NCBI GenBank assembly: GCA_001411745.2
Contig: LIQB01000005.1
Span: 1 to 64,000, forward strand
DNA: 64,000 nucleotides
DNA from: Psychrobacter glacincola
Lineage (GTDB): Bacteria; Pseudomonadota; Gammaproteobacteria; Pseudomonadales; Moraxellaceae
Direction: 5' to 3'
Notes under the pieces: model-generated
Databases searched by the model: none
What the model saw: the letters and a program-made list of their open reading frames with translations, nothing else
What the model was told of the DNA's origin: nothing
Made by a program: the position numbers and the translations under genes
In this document: one piece after another, positions 9,318 through 19,697 of the stretch
Position numbering within the stretch: position 1 is the stretch's first letter
Layout of the letters: every line of letters begins with the position of its first letter

Positions 9318-9848
9318 AAAATGTCCTTATTTTCCCAAAGACAGTGTAAAAAGACGCTAAAATAAAAACGCATGTTAGCGATTGACGGCTATTCAACCAG
9401 CAACCACAAAAAATACGCCGTTATCATAACAGATATATAACAAAAAGCTGATGCAACAAAGCCTTTATAAAAAAGCCCTTATAAAATTTGCAATAAATAT
9501 GGTTATTTCACAGGTAAAGAATTACTTTAATGCGTTTTAGGAAAGGTACTTTAAAACGGTACTTTATAGAGATGACATTTATCTCATGAGTTTTTAATTT
9601 TTGAACCGAATGCCGAGAGTGAGTGAGAGCAACTTATAACTAAGTAATCACTTCTCATTAAACAGCAAGCCTTGTGAGTTGCAGTTACACATCGTCACTA
9701 AACAAGCGTACACTTAGTATGTACAAGCGTATGGTGCTATCTCATACTAAATAAGTCAAAATAAATTTCTAATACCAGTAATAGCTTAACAACTATTTTT
9801 TATTAGTATTTATATCGGAAAATGAATAACAATAAATAGGAGCACTTT
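9318..9848. other. 531-bp intergenic region
   Basis: This gap lies between the divergent DASS transporter and the 52-aa gene and must hold both promoters. The sequence is A/T-rich with short repeated words (aaggtactttaaaa and acggtactttat near 9544-9572; two tacaagcg/acaagcg copies near 9703-9730). No open frame, RNA fold or known operator stood out. Confidence 0.5.
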
Positions 9849-10007
9849 ATGACAGATGCAAATAAAACTGACTCAACCACTAAAATGGCACCAAGAGATA
9901 TCAATCAAGACGGTTTGGCTAAAAAAGATCAGCAGCGTACCGATGACTCTGCACTCGATATGATGCAGGGCATGCATGAACATGAAGACCATGAAGGTGA
10001 GAAGTAA
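9849..10007 (+). CDS. Small acidic, His-rich protein (52 aa)
   Basis: This frame reads M-T-D-A-N-K-T-D and ends M-H-E-H-E-D-H-E-G-E-K followed by TAA. The ATG is preceded by AGGAG at ideal spacing, and a strong hairpin with a T-run follows the stop, so it is a complete transcription unit. The product is highly charged and probably disordered. The C-terminal H-E-H-E-D-H-E motif could bind a metal ion, but that is only inference. The A-P-R-D-I-N-Q-D-G-L-A-K-K-D segment looks like a conserved core. I do not know a named family for it. Confidence 0.6.
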   Translation: MTDANKTDSTTKMAPRDINQDGLAKKDQQRTDDSALDMMQGMHEHEDHEGEK

Positions 10008-10029
10008 ACCAACGTTTTATGATTACCCA

Positions 10030-10090
10030 AGCCAAAACACGAAAGGTGCTTATCATTATGATGAGCGCCTTTCGTGTTTTGGCTCTCTTT
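10030..10090 (+). terminator. Long hairpin terminator after the 52-aa gene
   Basis: The arms agccaaaacacgaaagg and cctttcgtgttttggct (plus gct/agc) form a 20-bp stem around a 14-base loop, followed by ctcttttttct. The right arm lies inside the convergent DUF1275 gene, whose stop codon is in the loop, so the hairpin may end transcription from both sides. Confidence 0.75.
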
Positions 10091-10751
10091 TTTCTGGCAG
10101 GCGATCTGAGACATAGTTATATATAAATGCTGCCGTCAAGACGATAGCAATGGGTACAAATAGCGCTTCATAGCCAACCTTGGCGAATAAAAATGCTCCA
10201 ACGGCGCTGCCACCACAAAAGCAATACCAAATAATGGCTTGAAACCCTAATGTCGGTTTGCTAATCGATCGACCCGCCAACCAGTTGCCAATCGCTGCGC
10301 CCATATCTGATGTCAAACCTGTCAAATGGGTGGTACGAATAACCGCACCGCTATAAGTCGCTACCATGGCATTCTGTAATCCGCATGCCATTGCCGCTGC
10401 CAACTGTCCTAAATAATCATGCTGCTGATACAACCAGTAGCTGACCATTAACAGTGCCGCCTCGATATATAGTGCACTACCATAGCGCCTACCTAACTTT
10501 AATGATGTCTGCCCAATCACATAACCGCTCAGTATCGCACCTGCCAAAAAAGACAATAGCAGCGCACCGATATACAAGATACTACGCACATCCAAGTAAG
10601 CAATAGCCGCTGCAAATAAGCTTACGTTGCCAGTGACGTGAGAAACCGATAGATTGGTAAACCCCATTAACGCAGCAGTGTTAACACAGCCAGCACTGAA
10701 TGCCAGTACTGCCCCGCCCCACAATATCCACTTTGGTAATTTGGTTATCAT
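10056..10751 (-). CDS. DUF1275 (YoaK-type) membrane protein
   Basis: This 231-residue inner-membrane protein has six predicted hydrophobic segments. The N-terminal A-G-C-V-N-T-A-A-L-M-G-F and the S-H-V-T-G-N segment are hallmarks of DUF1275 (PF06912, E. coli YoaK). A transport role is suspected for the family but no substrate is established. L-Q-N-A-M-V-A-T-Y-S-G and T-H-L-T-G are also conserved positions. It is convergent with the 52-aa gene and shares its terminator hairpin at the 3' end. It is not in an operon. Confidence 0.85.
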   Translation of the reverse strand: MITKLPKWILWGGAVLAFSAGCVNTAALMGFTNLSVSHVTGNVSLFAAAIAYLDVRSILYIGALLLSFLAGAILSGYVIGQTSLKLGRRYGSALYIEAALLMVSYWLYQQHDYLGQLAAAMACGLQNAMVATYSGAVIRTTHLTGLTSDMGAAIGNWLAGRSISKPTLGFQAIIWYCFCGGSAVGAFLFAKVGYEALFVPIAIVLTAAFIYNYVSDRLPEKREPKHERRSS

Positions 10752-10796
10752 ATTCGCCGCCTAATGGCTTATCACCAAAAAGCATCTATTATAACC

Positions 10797-10824
10797 AAAA
10801 AAGGCAACCTATTGGCTGCCTTCC
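10797..10824 (-). terminator. Terminator of fabI
   Basis: On the minus strand, aaggcagcc-aat-aggttgcctt (one mismatch) is followed by TTTTTTGG. It lies about 40 bases after the fabI stop codon. Confidence 0.7.
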
Positions 10825-10861
10825 TGATCTATAGAACCCTATAACCGACTATTGAAGTGGA

Positions 10862-11668
10862 TTATTTCGGCTCATCAAGCATCATTAGTTGCTCACTGAT
10901 AGCCACAGTATTAAAACCTGCGTCAACAAACATGATCTCGCCGGTAATACCAGATGCCCAAGGTGATAGCAAGAAAAGCGCCGCATTACCGACTTCGGTT
11001 TGTGTGATATTACGTTGTAGCGGCGCGATTTTTTCGCTGATATCGAGCATTTTACGGAATGATTTGATGCCACTGGCAGCAAGCGTGCGAATAGGACCTG
11101 CTGAGATCGCATTGACACGAATGCCTTCACCGCCCATAGAGGTAGCAAGATAGCGAACACTGGCTTCGAGGCTGGCCTTTGCCATACCCATGACGTTGTA
11201 GTTTGGCAATACCGAGATACTACCTTCATATGTCAATGTCAGCATCGAACCGTGACGCATGGCCAATAAAGCACGGGCTTCTTTGGCTAATGCCACAAAA
11301 CTATAGCTTGAGATATCATGGGCAATTTGACTACCTTCACGGGTCGTTGCCTTAACAAAATCGCCATCAAGCTGATCCATCGGCGCAAAGCCAATCGCAT
11401 GTACCACACCATCGATTCCATCACCCCAATGGGCAGTGATTTGCTCAAAGCAGGCAGCGATAGACTCATCAGACGCCACATCACACTCAAGTACCAAATC
11501 TGCTTCGAATTTCTCCGCTGCCATATCGACACGCTTTTTGATCTTATCATTAGGATAAGTGAGAATTAATGAGGCACCCTCACGGTGCAGTGCCTCAGCG
11601 ATAGCCCAAGCGATAGACAGTTTGCTCGCAATGCCTGTCACGACAAATCGTTGTCCTTGTAGTAGCAT
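10862..11668 (-). CDS. fabI: Enoyl-[acyl-carrier-protein] reductase (NADH) FabI
   Basis: This enzyme reduces trans-2-enoyl-ACP in the last step of each fatty-acid elongation cycle. It is a short-chain dehydrogenase fold of 268 residues. N-terminal [16 protein letters not shown] is the FabI form of the nucleotide site. The catalytic region shows [10 protein letters not shown], with the Tyr and Lys of the FabI Y-x6-K motif, and [17 protein letters not shown] is near identical to E. coli. The frame is open upstream to 11692, but the ATG at 11668 has AAGGA six bases before it and matches the family start. It is the target class for triclosan. Confidence 0.95.
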   Translation of the reverse strand: MLLQGQRFVVTGIASKLSIAWAIAEALHREGASLILTYPNDKIKKRVDMAAEKFEADLVLECDVASDESIAACFEQITAHWGDGIDGVVHAIGFAPMDQLDGDFVKATTREGSQIAHDISSYSFVALAKEARALLAMRHGSMLTLTYEGSISVLPNYNVMGMAKASLEASVRYLATSMGGEGIRVNAISAGPIRTLAASGIKSFRKMLDISEKIAPLQRNITQTEVGNAALFLLSPWASGITGEIMFVDAGFNTVAISEQLMMLDEPK

Positions 11669-12006
11669 AATATTTCCTTTTGGGTCGATCAAAATTATTT
11701 AATCATATTAGGTTATTTAGAGTGATTAGATACGATGAATATCACAGCGTAAAAAGCATAAATTATAAAATAAGTCATTATACACGAATTAATTTAAGTA
11801 AACAGTCGTAAACTGTATTCCCTTATAATGGCGTCTAATATTGATTAAACGCCCAACTGCTCGCCACAGCAGTATGAAGTTAAGTAGATTTCAAGTATAA
11901 TCACAGCCCTTCCCAGCTTGCACAATTTTTATAAAAATCCTTTACCACAGTTATTTGTGACTGTTCGTAATTAGGGATTTAGCGTTAAGCTACACCCACA
12001 TTTTGG
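11669..12006. other. 338-bp divergent promoter region of fabI and folE
   Basis: The region is A/T-rich. Two TATAAT hexamers face folE (11824-11829 and 11896-11901), but neither has a good -35 box at 16-18 bases. No operator palindrome was recognised. Confidence 0.4.
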
Positions 12007-12618
12007 ATGGCTGCCAAACTTATGAGTAACACCCCAACAATAGCATCAAATTACCAAGAAAGCGTTGAGTCTTATCGTCAACTGATTCTCTCAACTGGCG
12101 AGGACTTACAGCGTCCCGGTCTTGAAGAAACGCCGATGCGTGCCGCGAAAGCTTTTGCACATTTAACCCAAGGTTATCATCAAAGCTTGGATGAAGTCGT
12201 CAACGACGCCCTGTTTCCATCGAGCAATCGCGAGCTGGTATTGGTACAAAATATTGAATTTTATTCATTGTGCGAACATCATATGCTGCCTTTTCATGGT
12301 ATCGCTCATGTAGGCTATTTACCCAATGGTCAAGTACTGGGCTTATCAAAATTTGCCCGTATCGTCGACATGTTCGCCCATCGTTTGCAAGTTCAAGAAA
12401 ATTTAAGCGAGCAAGTGGCACAAACTATCATGGATGTCACTGGCTGTCGCGGCGTAGCAGTAGTGATGGATGCAGCGCATATGTGCATGATGATGCGCGG
12501 CGTAAATAAGCAGCACTCCACCACACGTACAACATCGATGTTGGGTGAGTACGTACATGACAATCAAGCGCGCAATGAGTTTTTGAGTGCGATCCCTAGA
12601 CGTCAGCCTGCATTCTAA
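12007..12618 (+). CDS. folE: GTP cyclohydrolase I (FolE, zinc type IA)
   Basis: This enzyme converts GTP to 7,8-dihydroneopterin triphosphate, the entry step to folate (and to queuosine-type products). The zinc ligands are visible: Cys and His in [11 protein letters not shown], and Cys in [20 protein letters not shown] and H-R-L-Q-V-Q-E-N are also conserved. Length 203 residues, or 198 if the second ATG at 12022 is used; neither start has a strong ribosome site (GGATGG precedes the second by about ten bases). It is a single gene with its own terminator. Confidence 0.95.
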   Translation: MAAKLMSNTPTIASNYQESVESYRQLILSTGEDLQRPGLEETPMRAAKAFAHLTQGYHQSLDEVVNDALFPSSNRELVLVQNIEFYSLCEHHMLPFHGIAHVGYLPNGQVLGLSKFARIVDMFAHRLQVQENLSEQVAQTIMDVTGCRGVAVVMDAAHMCMMMRGVNKQHSTTRTTSMLGEYVHDNQARNEFLSAIPRRQPAF

Positions 12619-12641
12619 CGCTTCAAGTAATAATAGATAAT

Positions 12642-12671
12642 AAAAAAAGGATACTTAAGTATCCTTTTTTA
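12642..12671 (+). terminator. Terminator of folE
   Basis: The symmetric stem aaaaaggatactt/aagtatccttttt is followed by T residues, so it may also work in the reverse direction. It lies 25 bases after the folE stop. Confidence 0.75.
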
Positions 12672-12748
12672 ATGCGTACCTTTCAATATAGCTATCATTA
12701 ATAATTAGCAATCAATCCTTGATTGCAATATAACGAAGCTTAACTAAC

Positions 12749-13954
12749 CTAGCTTACGTCATCAATCCAATTGCCATAACCTTCTGCTTCCATCTGCGCC
12801 AGTGGAATAAAACGCATTGCCGCTGAATTCATACAGTAGCGCTTGCCTGTCGGTGCTGGACCATCGTCAAATACATGACCGACGTGTGAGTCTGCATAGC
12901 GGCTACGAATTTCGGTACGGGTGCCAAATATGCCTCGGTCTTCCTTCTCAACGACCATAGCTGTGCTCAATGGACGGGTAAAGCTTGGCCAGCCAGTGCC
13001 AGATTTGTATTGATCACGAGAGGAATATAGTGGCTCTCCCGATATCACATCGACATACAGCCCAGGCGCTTTATTATCCCAATATTCATTATCAAAAGCG
13101 CGTTCGGTGCCGTCTTTTTGAGTGACTTTATATTGAATGTCACTGAGTGACTGCTTTAGCTCATCCTGTGCAGGCTTCACAAAGGTATCAGGATTGAACC
13201 CTGTACTAGCTTTAATAGCTGACGCATTGTTTGATGTTGCCTGTACGCTATCTGCCGCCGTAGGTTTAAACTGGCTAAAATCCAGCTCATAGTCTTTACC
13301 ATAGACACTTTCGATAAACTGATAGCGCCCAGAATTAAAAGTATAGGCCTTATAGCGGATTGGATTTTTCTTATAATAATCTTGATGATACTCTTCAGCA
13401 GGGTAAAACTTGCTAGCAGCAACAATTTCAATCACAACTGGTTTGCTATAGATACCAGAGTCTTGCAGTGATTGCTTAGCAGCTTCTGCTATCTGCTTTT
13501 CTTGTGCATTACTATAAAAAATAGCGGGACGATACTGGGTTCCACGATCTACATACTGGCCGTCAGCATCGGTTGGATCGGCGATACGCCATAACGCTTG
13601 AACGAGACCATTATAGGTAATTTTCGTCGGGTCATAATATACTTGAGCCGCTTCAGTATGCCCTGTGCCGCCTGCTGATACAGTGCTATAAGTTGGATTG
13701 GTCGATTGACCGCCGGTATAGCCAGAGACCACTTCTACAACGCCAGGTATTTTTTCATAACCCGCTTCCACGCACCAAAAACAACCGCCAGCGACCGTAG
13801 CAACTGCGAGGTTTGGATCCGTTGGCGCATAAGGATTATCGATGGTAGTATTTTTTACAGCGGGCGTATTTTCGGTGGCAGCGCAGCCAACGAAAACCAT
13901 ACTGATGGCTGCTACAGCCATCGCAATAGTGCCCGTCTTTAATTTATGATTCAT
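12749..13954 (-). CDS. msrAB: Bifunctional methionine sulfoxide reductase MsrA-MsrB, exported lipoprotein
   Basis: This 401-residue fusion repairs oxidised methionine in envelope proteins. The N-terminal signal ends V-F-V-G-C (Cys24), which fits lipoprotein processing. MsrA follows, with G-C-F-W-C (Cys58 catalytic, Cys61 the probable resolving Cys). MsrB starts near residue 265, with S-G-E-P-L-Y, G-T-G-W-P-S-F and [13 protein letters not shown] (catalytic Cys374). Residue 320 is Thr where many MsrB proteins have a resolving Cys, and the zinc CxxC pairs are absent; both variants are known in the family. There is no thioredoxin-like domain as in Neisseria PilB. AGGAGG lies just before the ATG. 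Confidence 0.93.
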   Translation of the reverse strand: MNHKLKTGTIAMAVAAISMVFVGCAATENTPAVKNTTIDNPYAPTDPNLAVATVAGGCFWCVEAGYEKIPGVVEVVSGYTGGQSTNPTYSTVSAGGTGHTEAAQVYYDPTKITYNGLVQALWRIADPTDADGQYVDRGTQYRPAIFYSNAQEKQIAEAAKQSLQDSGIYSKPVVIEIVAASKFYPAEEYHQDYYKKNPIRYKAYTFNSGRYQFIESVYGKDYELDFSQFKPTAADSVQATSNNASAIKASTGFNPDTFVKPAQDELKQSLSDIQYKVTQKDGTERAFDNEYWDNKAPGLYVDVISGEPLYSSRDQYKSGTGWPSFTRPLSTAMVVEKEDRGIFGTRTEIRSRYADSHVGHVFDDGPAPTGKRYCMNSAAMRFIPLAQMEAEGYGNWIDDVS

Positions 13955-14133
13955 CGATACCTCCTAAAAGTAATATAATATAACTATGATAACTCTTTGA
14001 CCTCACTAAACTATACCTATATTATTATAAAAATTTAATAGTTATTAGATATTATTTAATATAATTAAACAGTATAATCCTGAATTATACACAATTTCTT
14101 AATAAGATAAGCTTGATACAAAGTATGATAATT

Positions 14134-14174
14134 AAAAAAAGAGCACATTACGGACAGCGTAGTGTGCTCTTTTA
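14134..14174 (-). terminator. Terminator of the iron-containing alcohol dehydrogenase gene
   Basis: The stem agagcacattac with gtagtgtgctct (one G-T pair) is followed on the minus strand by TTTTTTTAATT. It lies about 40 bases beyond the stop. Confidence 0.8.
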
Positions 14175-14213
14175 TATTACATCAATATATCTTATGTAGC
14201 TTATATAGCTTTT

Positions 14214-15518
14214 TCATTTTCCAGCAGTATGCTCATCACTGGCTTGCTGAATCTTGGTTAAAATAGCCTTGATTTCAGACGCTGATAGATAAGTCGGTAC
14301 TGCATAAGTATCACTAACTTCTTTTGCTGCTGCTTTGGCAATTTTACCAAAATCACTGCTTTGCATGCCTTTCACCGTTGGATCGATATTCAAGGTGGCA
14401 ATCAGTTCACGTACTTGCGCGATGAGGTCGTCGGCAATCTCAGCATCACTCTTGCTAGCTTGTCCCGATTTTACCATACCTGTTTTTCTAGCCAACTCTG
14501 CCAGTCTTTTTTTACTTCCTTGACGATTGACATCAAGCACATACGGCAGCACGATGGCATTGGCACGACCGTGAGGAATACTATAATACGCGCCTAACTG
14601 GTGAGCGATAGCATGCACATAACCAAGACCCGCTTTATTAAAGGCGATACCGCCGTAATGAGCGGCAATACCCATCTCTTCTCTGGCTTTAAGATTGCCG
14701 CCGTCTTTATAAACCAGCGGTAGGTTTTGCATCACAGATTTGACCGCAGAAGCTGCATAATAATCGGTCTCGACGCTCGCATTAGCACTCATCCAAGCTT
14801 CAAGCGCATGAGTCAATACATCGATACCCGTATCCGCTGTGATATGAGCAGGCATGCCTTTCATAATAACAGGGTCAATAGCCGCTGCTAATGGCACCAT
14901 TCTTGGGTCAATAGACAGCGCTTTTTGATGCGTTTTATCGTCTGATACTACTGCACCAAGGGTTGCTTCTGAACCTGTTCCAGCCGTGGTAGGAATACAA
15001 TAGAGTGGTATAGAAGGCTTTCTGGCTTTAAGAATGCCGATAAGCTGTTGCGGCTTGCAGCTATTGCCTTGTGACATCGCAATCATCTTAGCCGCATCAA
15101 TCACAGAGCCGCCACCGATGGCAATAATCGAGTCGCATTTAGCATCGACAGATTTGCGCAGTCCCTCTTCGACAACGTTAAAAGTAGGGTCTGGAGTAAT
15201 GCCGTCATAAACGGTATAGCTGATATTTTTGCTATCTAGATAATCAGTCACTTTGGCTGGGATACCTAGCTTATTAAGCACGGCATCAGTGACGATAAAT
15301 ACATTGGTGCTGCCTTCGTTGATGGCCATATCACATAGCTCTTCACAAGAGCTCTCACCAACAAATAGCATTGGTCTTCTAATTGGAACAACATAAGCGA
15401 ACGCTTTTAAGACTTTAGCGCGTGTTTTAGCAACGGCTAAATAACCAACATTTTGCAATCCATTGGTATTTACTAACTTGTTATTTACTAATTTAGCAAT
15501 ACTGTTTTGCTTTTTCAT
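14214..15518 (-). CDS. Iron-containing (group III) alcohol dehydrogenase
   Basis: This NAD(P)-dependent dehydrogenase has 434 residues. A Rossmann-like N-terminal half with I-A-I-G-G-G-S-V-I-D-A-A-K-M (nucleotide site) precedes the metal half, with D-T-G-I-D-V-L-T-H-A-L-E-A-W and G-Y-V-H-A-I-A-H-Q-L-G-A-Y-Y-S-I-P-H-G, which supply the Asp and three His metal ligands. The N-terminus carries about 45 extra residues before the usual start. The substrate (ethanol, butanol, lactaldehyde and others) cannot be told from the sequence. It is monocistronic with its own terminator. Confidence 0.9.
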   Translation of the reverse strand: MKKQNSIAKLVNNKLVNTNGLQNVGYLAVAKTRAKVLKAFAYVVPIRRPMLFVGESSCEELCDMAINEGSTNVFIVTDAVLNKLGIPAKVTDYLDSKNISYTVYDGITPDPTFNVVEEGLRKSVDAKCDSIIAIGGGSVIDAAKMIAMSQGNSCKPQQLIGILKARKPSIPLYCIPTTAGTGSEATLGAVVSDDKTHQKALSIDPRMVPLAAAIDPVIMKGMPAHITADTGIDVLTHALEAWMSANASVETDYYAASAVKSVMQNLPLVYKDGGNLKAREEMGIAAHYGGIAFNKAGLGYVHAIAHQLGAYYSIPHGRANAIVLPYVLDVNRQGSKKRLAELARKTGMVKSGQASKSDAEIADDLIAQVRELIATLNIDPTVKGMQSSDFGKIAKAAAKEVSDTYAVPTYLSASEIKAILTKIQQASDEHTAGK

Positions 15519-15740
15519 AAGTAAAAATCCTTTTTAATGAGGGTAATAATAGCGATGACAATCCTTTAAAGCAGCGATTTAAACGGCTATTTAACTAAAA
15601 ATTAAACAAATTTAAGCCTCTAACTAAAGTGAACGTCTGTTTAACTTATTGTATCACTGCTATTTTTAGGATATCGCAATTAGTATGAACTGCCATGTTC
15701 TACTTATTTGACTCTATCTGCTTAACTCTTTTTGGCTAAG

Positions 15741-17456
15741 CTAAATCATACTCGCCTGCAGCAACTGCTGCGCATAGGGATGCTGTGGGCTATTAAAAAT
15801 ATCTTCAGTACGTCTGTACTCAATACATATGCCATCTTTAAGCACCATAATTTGCTGACATAAGGCGCGCACCACTTTTAAGTCATGACTAATAAACACA
15901 TAGCTGATTTGCAATTTTTCCTGAATTTCACGTAGTAAATTAACGACAGTGACCTGCGTGGTACTATCAAGCGCGGACGTCGGCTCATCTAATATCAATA
16001 GACTCGGCTGCATAATAAGGGCGCGCGCAAGTGCTACCCGTTGACGCTGACCACCTGATAGCTCATGCGGATAACGATGCGCAAATTCAGCTGGCAGATG
16101 CACGGTAGTAAGGCTATCCATCACTGCTTGCTGCCGTGCTCCCTTATCAACGCCTTGTACGAGCAATCCTTCTTCAATGATTTGCATCACCGTCATACGT
16201 GGATTGATACTGGCAAAGGGGTCTTGAAATACCATTTGAATTTGCGAGCGAAACTGACGTAGCTCACCCTTGGACAATACTGAAATATCTTGCCCATTGA
16301 CCATTATTTCGCCACCCACACGCGCTTGATTGCTCAGTAATTGACTGAGTGCGAGTGCGATGGTGGTTTTTCCAGAGCCTGACTCACCTACAATGCCTAA
16401 CGCCCACCCTTTCTGTAGCGTCATATCAACATTTTTTACCGCATCAAACCAGCGCTTAGTACCACCAAACAGACTTTTTTCAATGGGAAACTGTACTTGT
16501 AAATTGCTGACTTGCAATATGCTTGATTGCTGAATTTTATCATCATTAGAGAAGTTCAGTGCTTGGCCAAAGTCTTGTTTGATTAGCGAGCGGGTATATT
16601 CGGCTTTAGGCTGATTGAACACACTTATGGTTTGCCCTTGCTCAATCGTTTGGCCTTGGCGCATCACGATGACATCATCACTGTAGCGCCTGACCAGATT
16701 GAGGTCATGGCTAATAAGAACCATCGCCATATTATGCTGACGCTTAAGATCATCTAATAGAGCGAGAATCTCATGTTGGAGAGTCACATCAAGCGCGGTG
16801 GTCGGCTCATCAGCGATTAAAATATCAGGCTGCTGTGCCAATGCCATGGCAATCATCACTCGCTGACGTTGACCACCTGATAGCTCATGCGGATAGCGGT
16901 TCAGCTTATCAATCGGATTGGTAATATTGACATCATTTAGTAAATCGATTGTTTGACTTTGCCAGTGTTTCTTGGGCACACCAACTAGACGTAGTGATTC
17001 AGCAATTTGTTTGCCGACCGTATATAGTGGATTGAGCGCTGTCATTGGTTCTTGAAACACCATGCCGATGCGCTGTCCGCGAATAGAGCGCAGCGCAGCG
17101 TTACGTGCCTTAGCACTAACATTAACATTGGTATTGGCTATCGGTAACACAGTCAACCCTGCTGACCCTGCTAGCTTCACCTCACCGCTAACGGTCAAAC
17201 TGTCTGGCAATAAGCCTAATAGCGCGAGACTTGCAATGGATTTGCCAGAGCCTGATTCACCTACGATAGCAAGGGTTTGTCCTTGCCGCAGCTCATAAGA
17301 GAGTTTATCGACCAAAACGCTGCCTGCGTCCGTGACGATGCTAAGTTTATCGACGCTCAGCATAAGCTTATTTTGGCTATTGCTATGATTGTTATTTGAA
17401 TGGGCATTGTGCTCAGTAGTCGTCATATTAGTCGTTATCACATCATCAGTTGTCAT
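15741..17456 (-). CDS. yejF: Peptide ABC transporter ATPase, two nucleotide-binding domains (YejF)
   Basis: This fused ATPase powers the Yej importer (oligopeptides; in E. coli also microcin C). Two full cassettes are present: Walker A G-E-S-G-S-G-K-S and signature L-S-G-G-Q-R-Q-R in the first, G-E-S-G-S-G-K-T and L-S-G-G-Q-R-Q-R in the second, each with the D-E-P-T Walker B context. The length is about 571 residues from the ATG at 17456. The frame is open back to 17501, but that would overlap yejE; the ATG at 17456 sits one base after the yejE stop. It is the last gene of yejA-gloB-yejB-yejE-yejF. Confidence 0.93.
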   Translation of the reverse strand: MTTDDVITTNMTTTEHNAHSNNNHSNSQNKLMLSVDKLSIVTDAGSVLVDKLSYELRQGQTLAIVGESGSGKSIASLALLGLLPDSLTVSGEVKLAGSAGLTVLPIANTNVNVSAKARNAALRSIRGQRIGMVFQEPMTALNPLYTVGKQIAESLRLVGVPKKHWQSQTIDLLNDVNITNPIDKLNRYPHELSGGQRQRVMIAMALAQQPDILIADEPTTALDVTLQHEILALLDDLKRQHNMAMVLISHDLNLVRRYSDDVIVMRQGQTIEQGQTISVFNQPKAEYTRSLIKQDFGQALNFSNDDKIQQSSILQVSNLQVQFPIEKSLFGGTKRWFDAVKNVDMTLQKGWALGIVGESGSGKTTIALALSQLLSNQARVGGEIMVNGQDISVLSKGELRQFRSQIQMVFQDPFASINPRMTVMQIIEEGLLVQGVDKGARQQAVMDSLTTVHLPAEFAHRYPHELSGGQRQRVALARALIMQPSLLILDEPTSALDSTTQVTVVNLLREIQEKLQISYVFISHDLKVVRALCQQIMVLKDGICIEYRRTEDIFNSPQHPYAQQLLQASMI

Positions 17457-17457
17457 A

Positions 17458-18540
17458 TCAGGAGCGCCTCGGATCAAACGCATCACGTAGCGCTTCGCCA
17501 ACGAATATTAGCAGTGATAAAATAAAGGTTAAACTAAAGAACCCTGATAGCGCGAGCCAAGGGGCATCTAGGTTATTTTTCCCTTGTACCATCAGTTCGC
17601 CGAGAGACGGTGACCCAGGCGGCAAGCCATAACCTAAAAAGTCTAGTGCGGTTAAAGCGATAATATTAGCTGTCAATATAAATGGCAGCTGTGACAAGCT
17701 TGACGCTAGGGCATTGGGCAAGATATGCCTTAGCATGATTTGACTGTCCGAAACGCCAAGATTACGCGCCGCACGCACATAGTCAAAGTTACGCGCGCGC
17801 AAAAACTCTGCCCGTACCAAACCAACCAGTCCCATCCAACCAAATAATAACATCATAGCAAATAGCATGAAGATACTAGGGCTGAATAAGCTGACCAAAA
17901 TAATAATCATAAACAGCTGCGGCATACCGCCCCATACTTCCATGAAGCGCTGTCCTGCTAAATCTACCCAACCACCGTAATAGCCTTGTATCGCACCGAC
18001 GATGATGCCAATCACTGCCCCAGCAAGTGTTAATGCTAAACCAAACAATAATGACACGCGCATGCCATAAAGTATCCGTGCCAACACATCACGGCCTAAG
18101 TCATCAGTACCAAGCCAATTCTGGCTATTGGGCGCTGCTGGATATGGAATACCCAGCTCAACGTTTGGTGTCTGATCGGCAAATGGAATCGGCGGCATAA
18201 TGTAAAAACCCTGCTCATTAATCAGCGTTTGCACCGCAGGGTCTTTATAATTGGCTTCAGTCTCAAACACCCCACCAAAAGCCGTTTCAGGATAGGCTTT
18301 TAGGACAGGAAAGTAATAATCGCCTTGATACTTCACCAGTAGCGGCTTGTCATTGGCAATCACATTGGCTGCCATACAAATGACGAATATCAGCGTAAAT
18401 ATAAATAGCGATATGATACCAAGGCGATTATGACGAAAACGGTTTAGACGCGCCTGCCAGATAGGATTTAGGCGGCGTTTTTTTTCTAGGGCAATAGAAG
18501 ATGTGCTTGAGGGCACTGAAGATAATGGATGACTTGACAT
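17458..18540 (-). CDS. yejE: Peptide ABC transporter permease YejE
   Basis: This 360-residue inner-membrane permease of the DppC/OppC type has six membrane segments, a long periplasmic insert (about residues 60-135) typical of YejE, and the cytoplasmic EAA loop region (R-A-A-R-N-L-G-V-S-D-S-Q-I-M-L-R-H-I-L-P-N-A). It pairs with YejB to form the channel. Its start overlaps the yejB stop (TAATG arrangement at 18538-18542), so translational coupling is likely. Confidence 0.93.
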   Translation of the reverse strand: MSSHPLSSVPSSTSSIALEKKRRLNPIWQARLNRFRHNRLGIISLFIFTLIFVICMAANVIANDKPLLVKYQGDYYFPVLKAYPETAFGGVFETEANYKDPAVQTLINEQGFYIMPPIPFADQTPNVELGIPYPAAPNSQNWLGTDDLGRDVLARILYGMRVSLLFGLALTLAGAVIGIIVGAIQGYYGGWVDLAGQRFMEVWGGMPQLFMIIILVSLFSPSIFMLFAMMLLFGWMGLVGLVRAEFLRARNFDYVRAARNLGVSDSQIMLRHILPNALASSLSQLPFILTANIIALTALDFLGYGLPPGSPSLGELMVQGKNNLDAPWLALSGFFSLTFILSLLIFVGEALRDAFDPRRS

Positions 18541-19607
18541 TAGCGCCCCTCAAAATCAATACGGGGATCAATTAAGTGATAACTTAAATCACTGATTAAC
18601 TGTAATAATAGCCCGACCAAGGTAAAAATAAACAATGTACCAAATATCACCGGATAATCGCGCTGCTGAATGGCTTCAAAACCTAACAACCCCAAACCAT
18701 CAAGCTTAAAAATAATCTCGATTAAGAAGTTTCCGGCAAAGAAAATGCCAACGATAGCCGCTGGAATACCTGCAATAATAATCAGCATGGCATTACGAAA
18801 CACATGTTCGTATAGCACTTGACGCTCAGCCAAACCTTTAGCACGAGCAGTAAGCACATATTGCTTGCCGAGCTCTTCCAAAAAGCTAAACTTGGTCAAA
18901 TAAGTCAAGCCAGCGAAACCACCAATCGTACTTGCCAGCAGCGGCAGTGCCAAATGCCAAAAGTAATCTTTGATTTTACCCAGCGCGCTTAATTGATCGA
19001 AGTTCTCAGAGGTCAAGCCTTGCAGTGGAAAGATATTCCAGTAGCTACCACCTGCAAAAAACACCAGTAATATAACGGCAAATACGAAAACAGGTATTGC
19101 ATGCCCAATAGCCAGTAGCATAGCAGTAACTTTATCAATCCCCGAGCCATGATGCATGGCTTTATAGATACCTAATGGAATCGCTATCATATAAATCAGC
19201 AGCGTGCTCCAGAGCCCAAGCGAAATAGAAACGGGTAATTTCTCGATAATCAAATCCGTTACCGACTGTCCTTTAAAAAAAGACTCGCCAAAATCTAGCT
19301 GAGCGTAATTTTTTAACATGAGCCAAAAGCGCTCAGGTGCCGATTTATCAAAGCCGTATTGGGCATTAATCGCTGCAACCATTTCCTCAGATAAGCCACG
19401 CGTACCTTGATAGGTACTGTTATTTCCCGCACTACCCGCGCCAATATTACCGCCAAGCGCATTGTCTTTTGCACCTTGCTCAATAAGCGCCAGCTGCTGC
19501 TCGACAGGACCACCAGGCGCTGCTTGTACAATCACAAAATTCGCCAACAATATCAAAAAAAGCGTCGGAAATATCAGCAGTAACCTTTTTAAGATATAAC
19601 GACCCAT
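18540..19607 (-). CDS. yejB: Peptide ABC transporter permease YejB
   Basis: This 355-residue inner-membrane permease belongs to the DppB/OppB type. It starts M-G-R-Y-I-L-K-R-L-L-L-I-F-P-T-L, the usual N-terminal membrane segment, and shows the family loop T-A-R-A-K-G-L-A-E-R-Q-V-L-Y-E-H-V-F-R-N-A (the EAA motif). An extra low-complexity stretch of about 30 residues follows the first segment. It is partner of YejE and co-transcribed with it. Confidence 0.93.
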   Translation of the reverse strand: MGRYILKRLLLIFPTLFLILLANFVIVQAAPGGPVEQQLALIEQGAKDNALGGNIGAGSAGNNSTYQGTRGLSEEMVAAINAQYGFDKSAPERFWLMLKNYAQLDFGESFFKGQSVTDLIIEKLPVSISLGLWSTLLIYMIAIPLGIYKAMHHGSGIDKVTAMLLAIGHAIPVFVFAVILLVFFAGGSYWNIFPLQGLTSENFDQLSALGKIKDYFWHLALPLLASTIGGFAGLTYLTKFSFLEELGKQYVLTARAKGLAERQVLYEHVFRNAMLIIIAGIPAAIVGIFFAGNFLIEIIFKLDGLGLLGFEAIQQRDYPVIFGTLFIFTLVGLLLQLISDLSYHLIDPRIDFEGR

Positions 19608-19697
19608 AACGGTGGCTTCCTAAGATAATAAATATGACGACAGAAAGAATACGCAGCTAATAACTATCAAAACGTCAGTCGAAGCGCCCGTTATGGT

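Noticed and set aside
12749..13954. Full PilB-like MsrAB with thioredoxin domain
   Set aside because: No CxxC thioredoxin domain precedes MsrA; only a lipoprotein signal and short linker.
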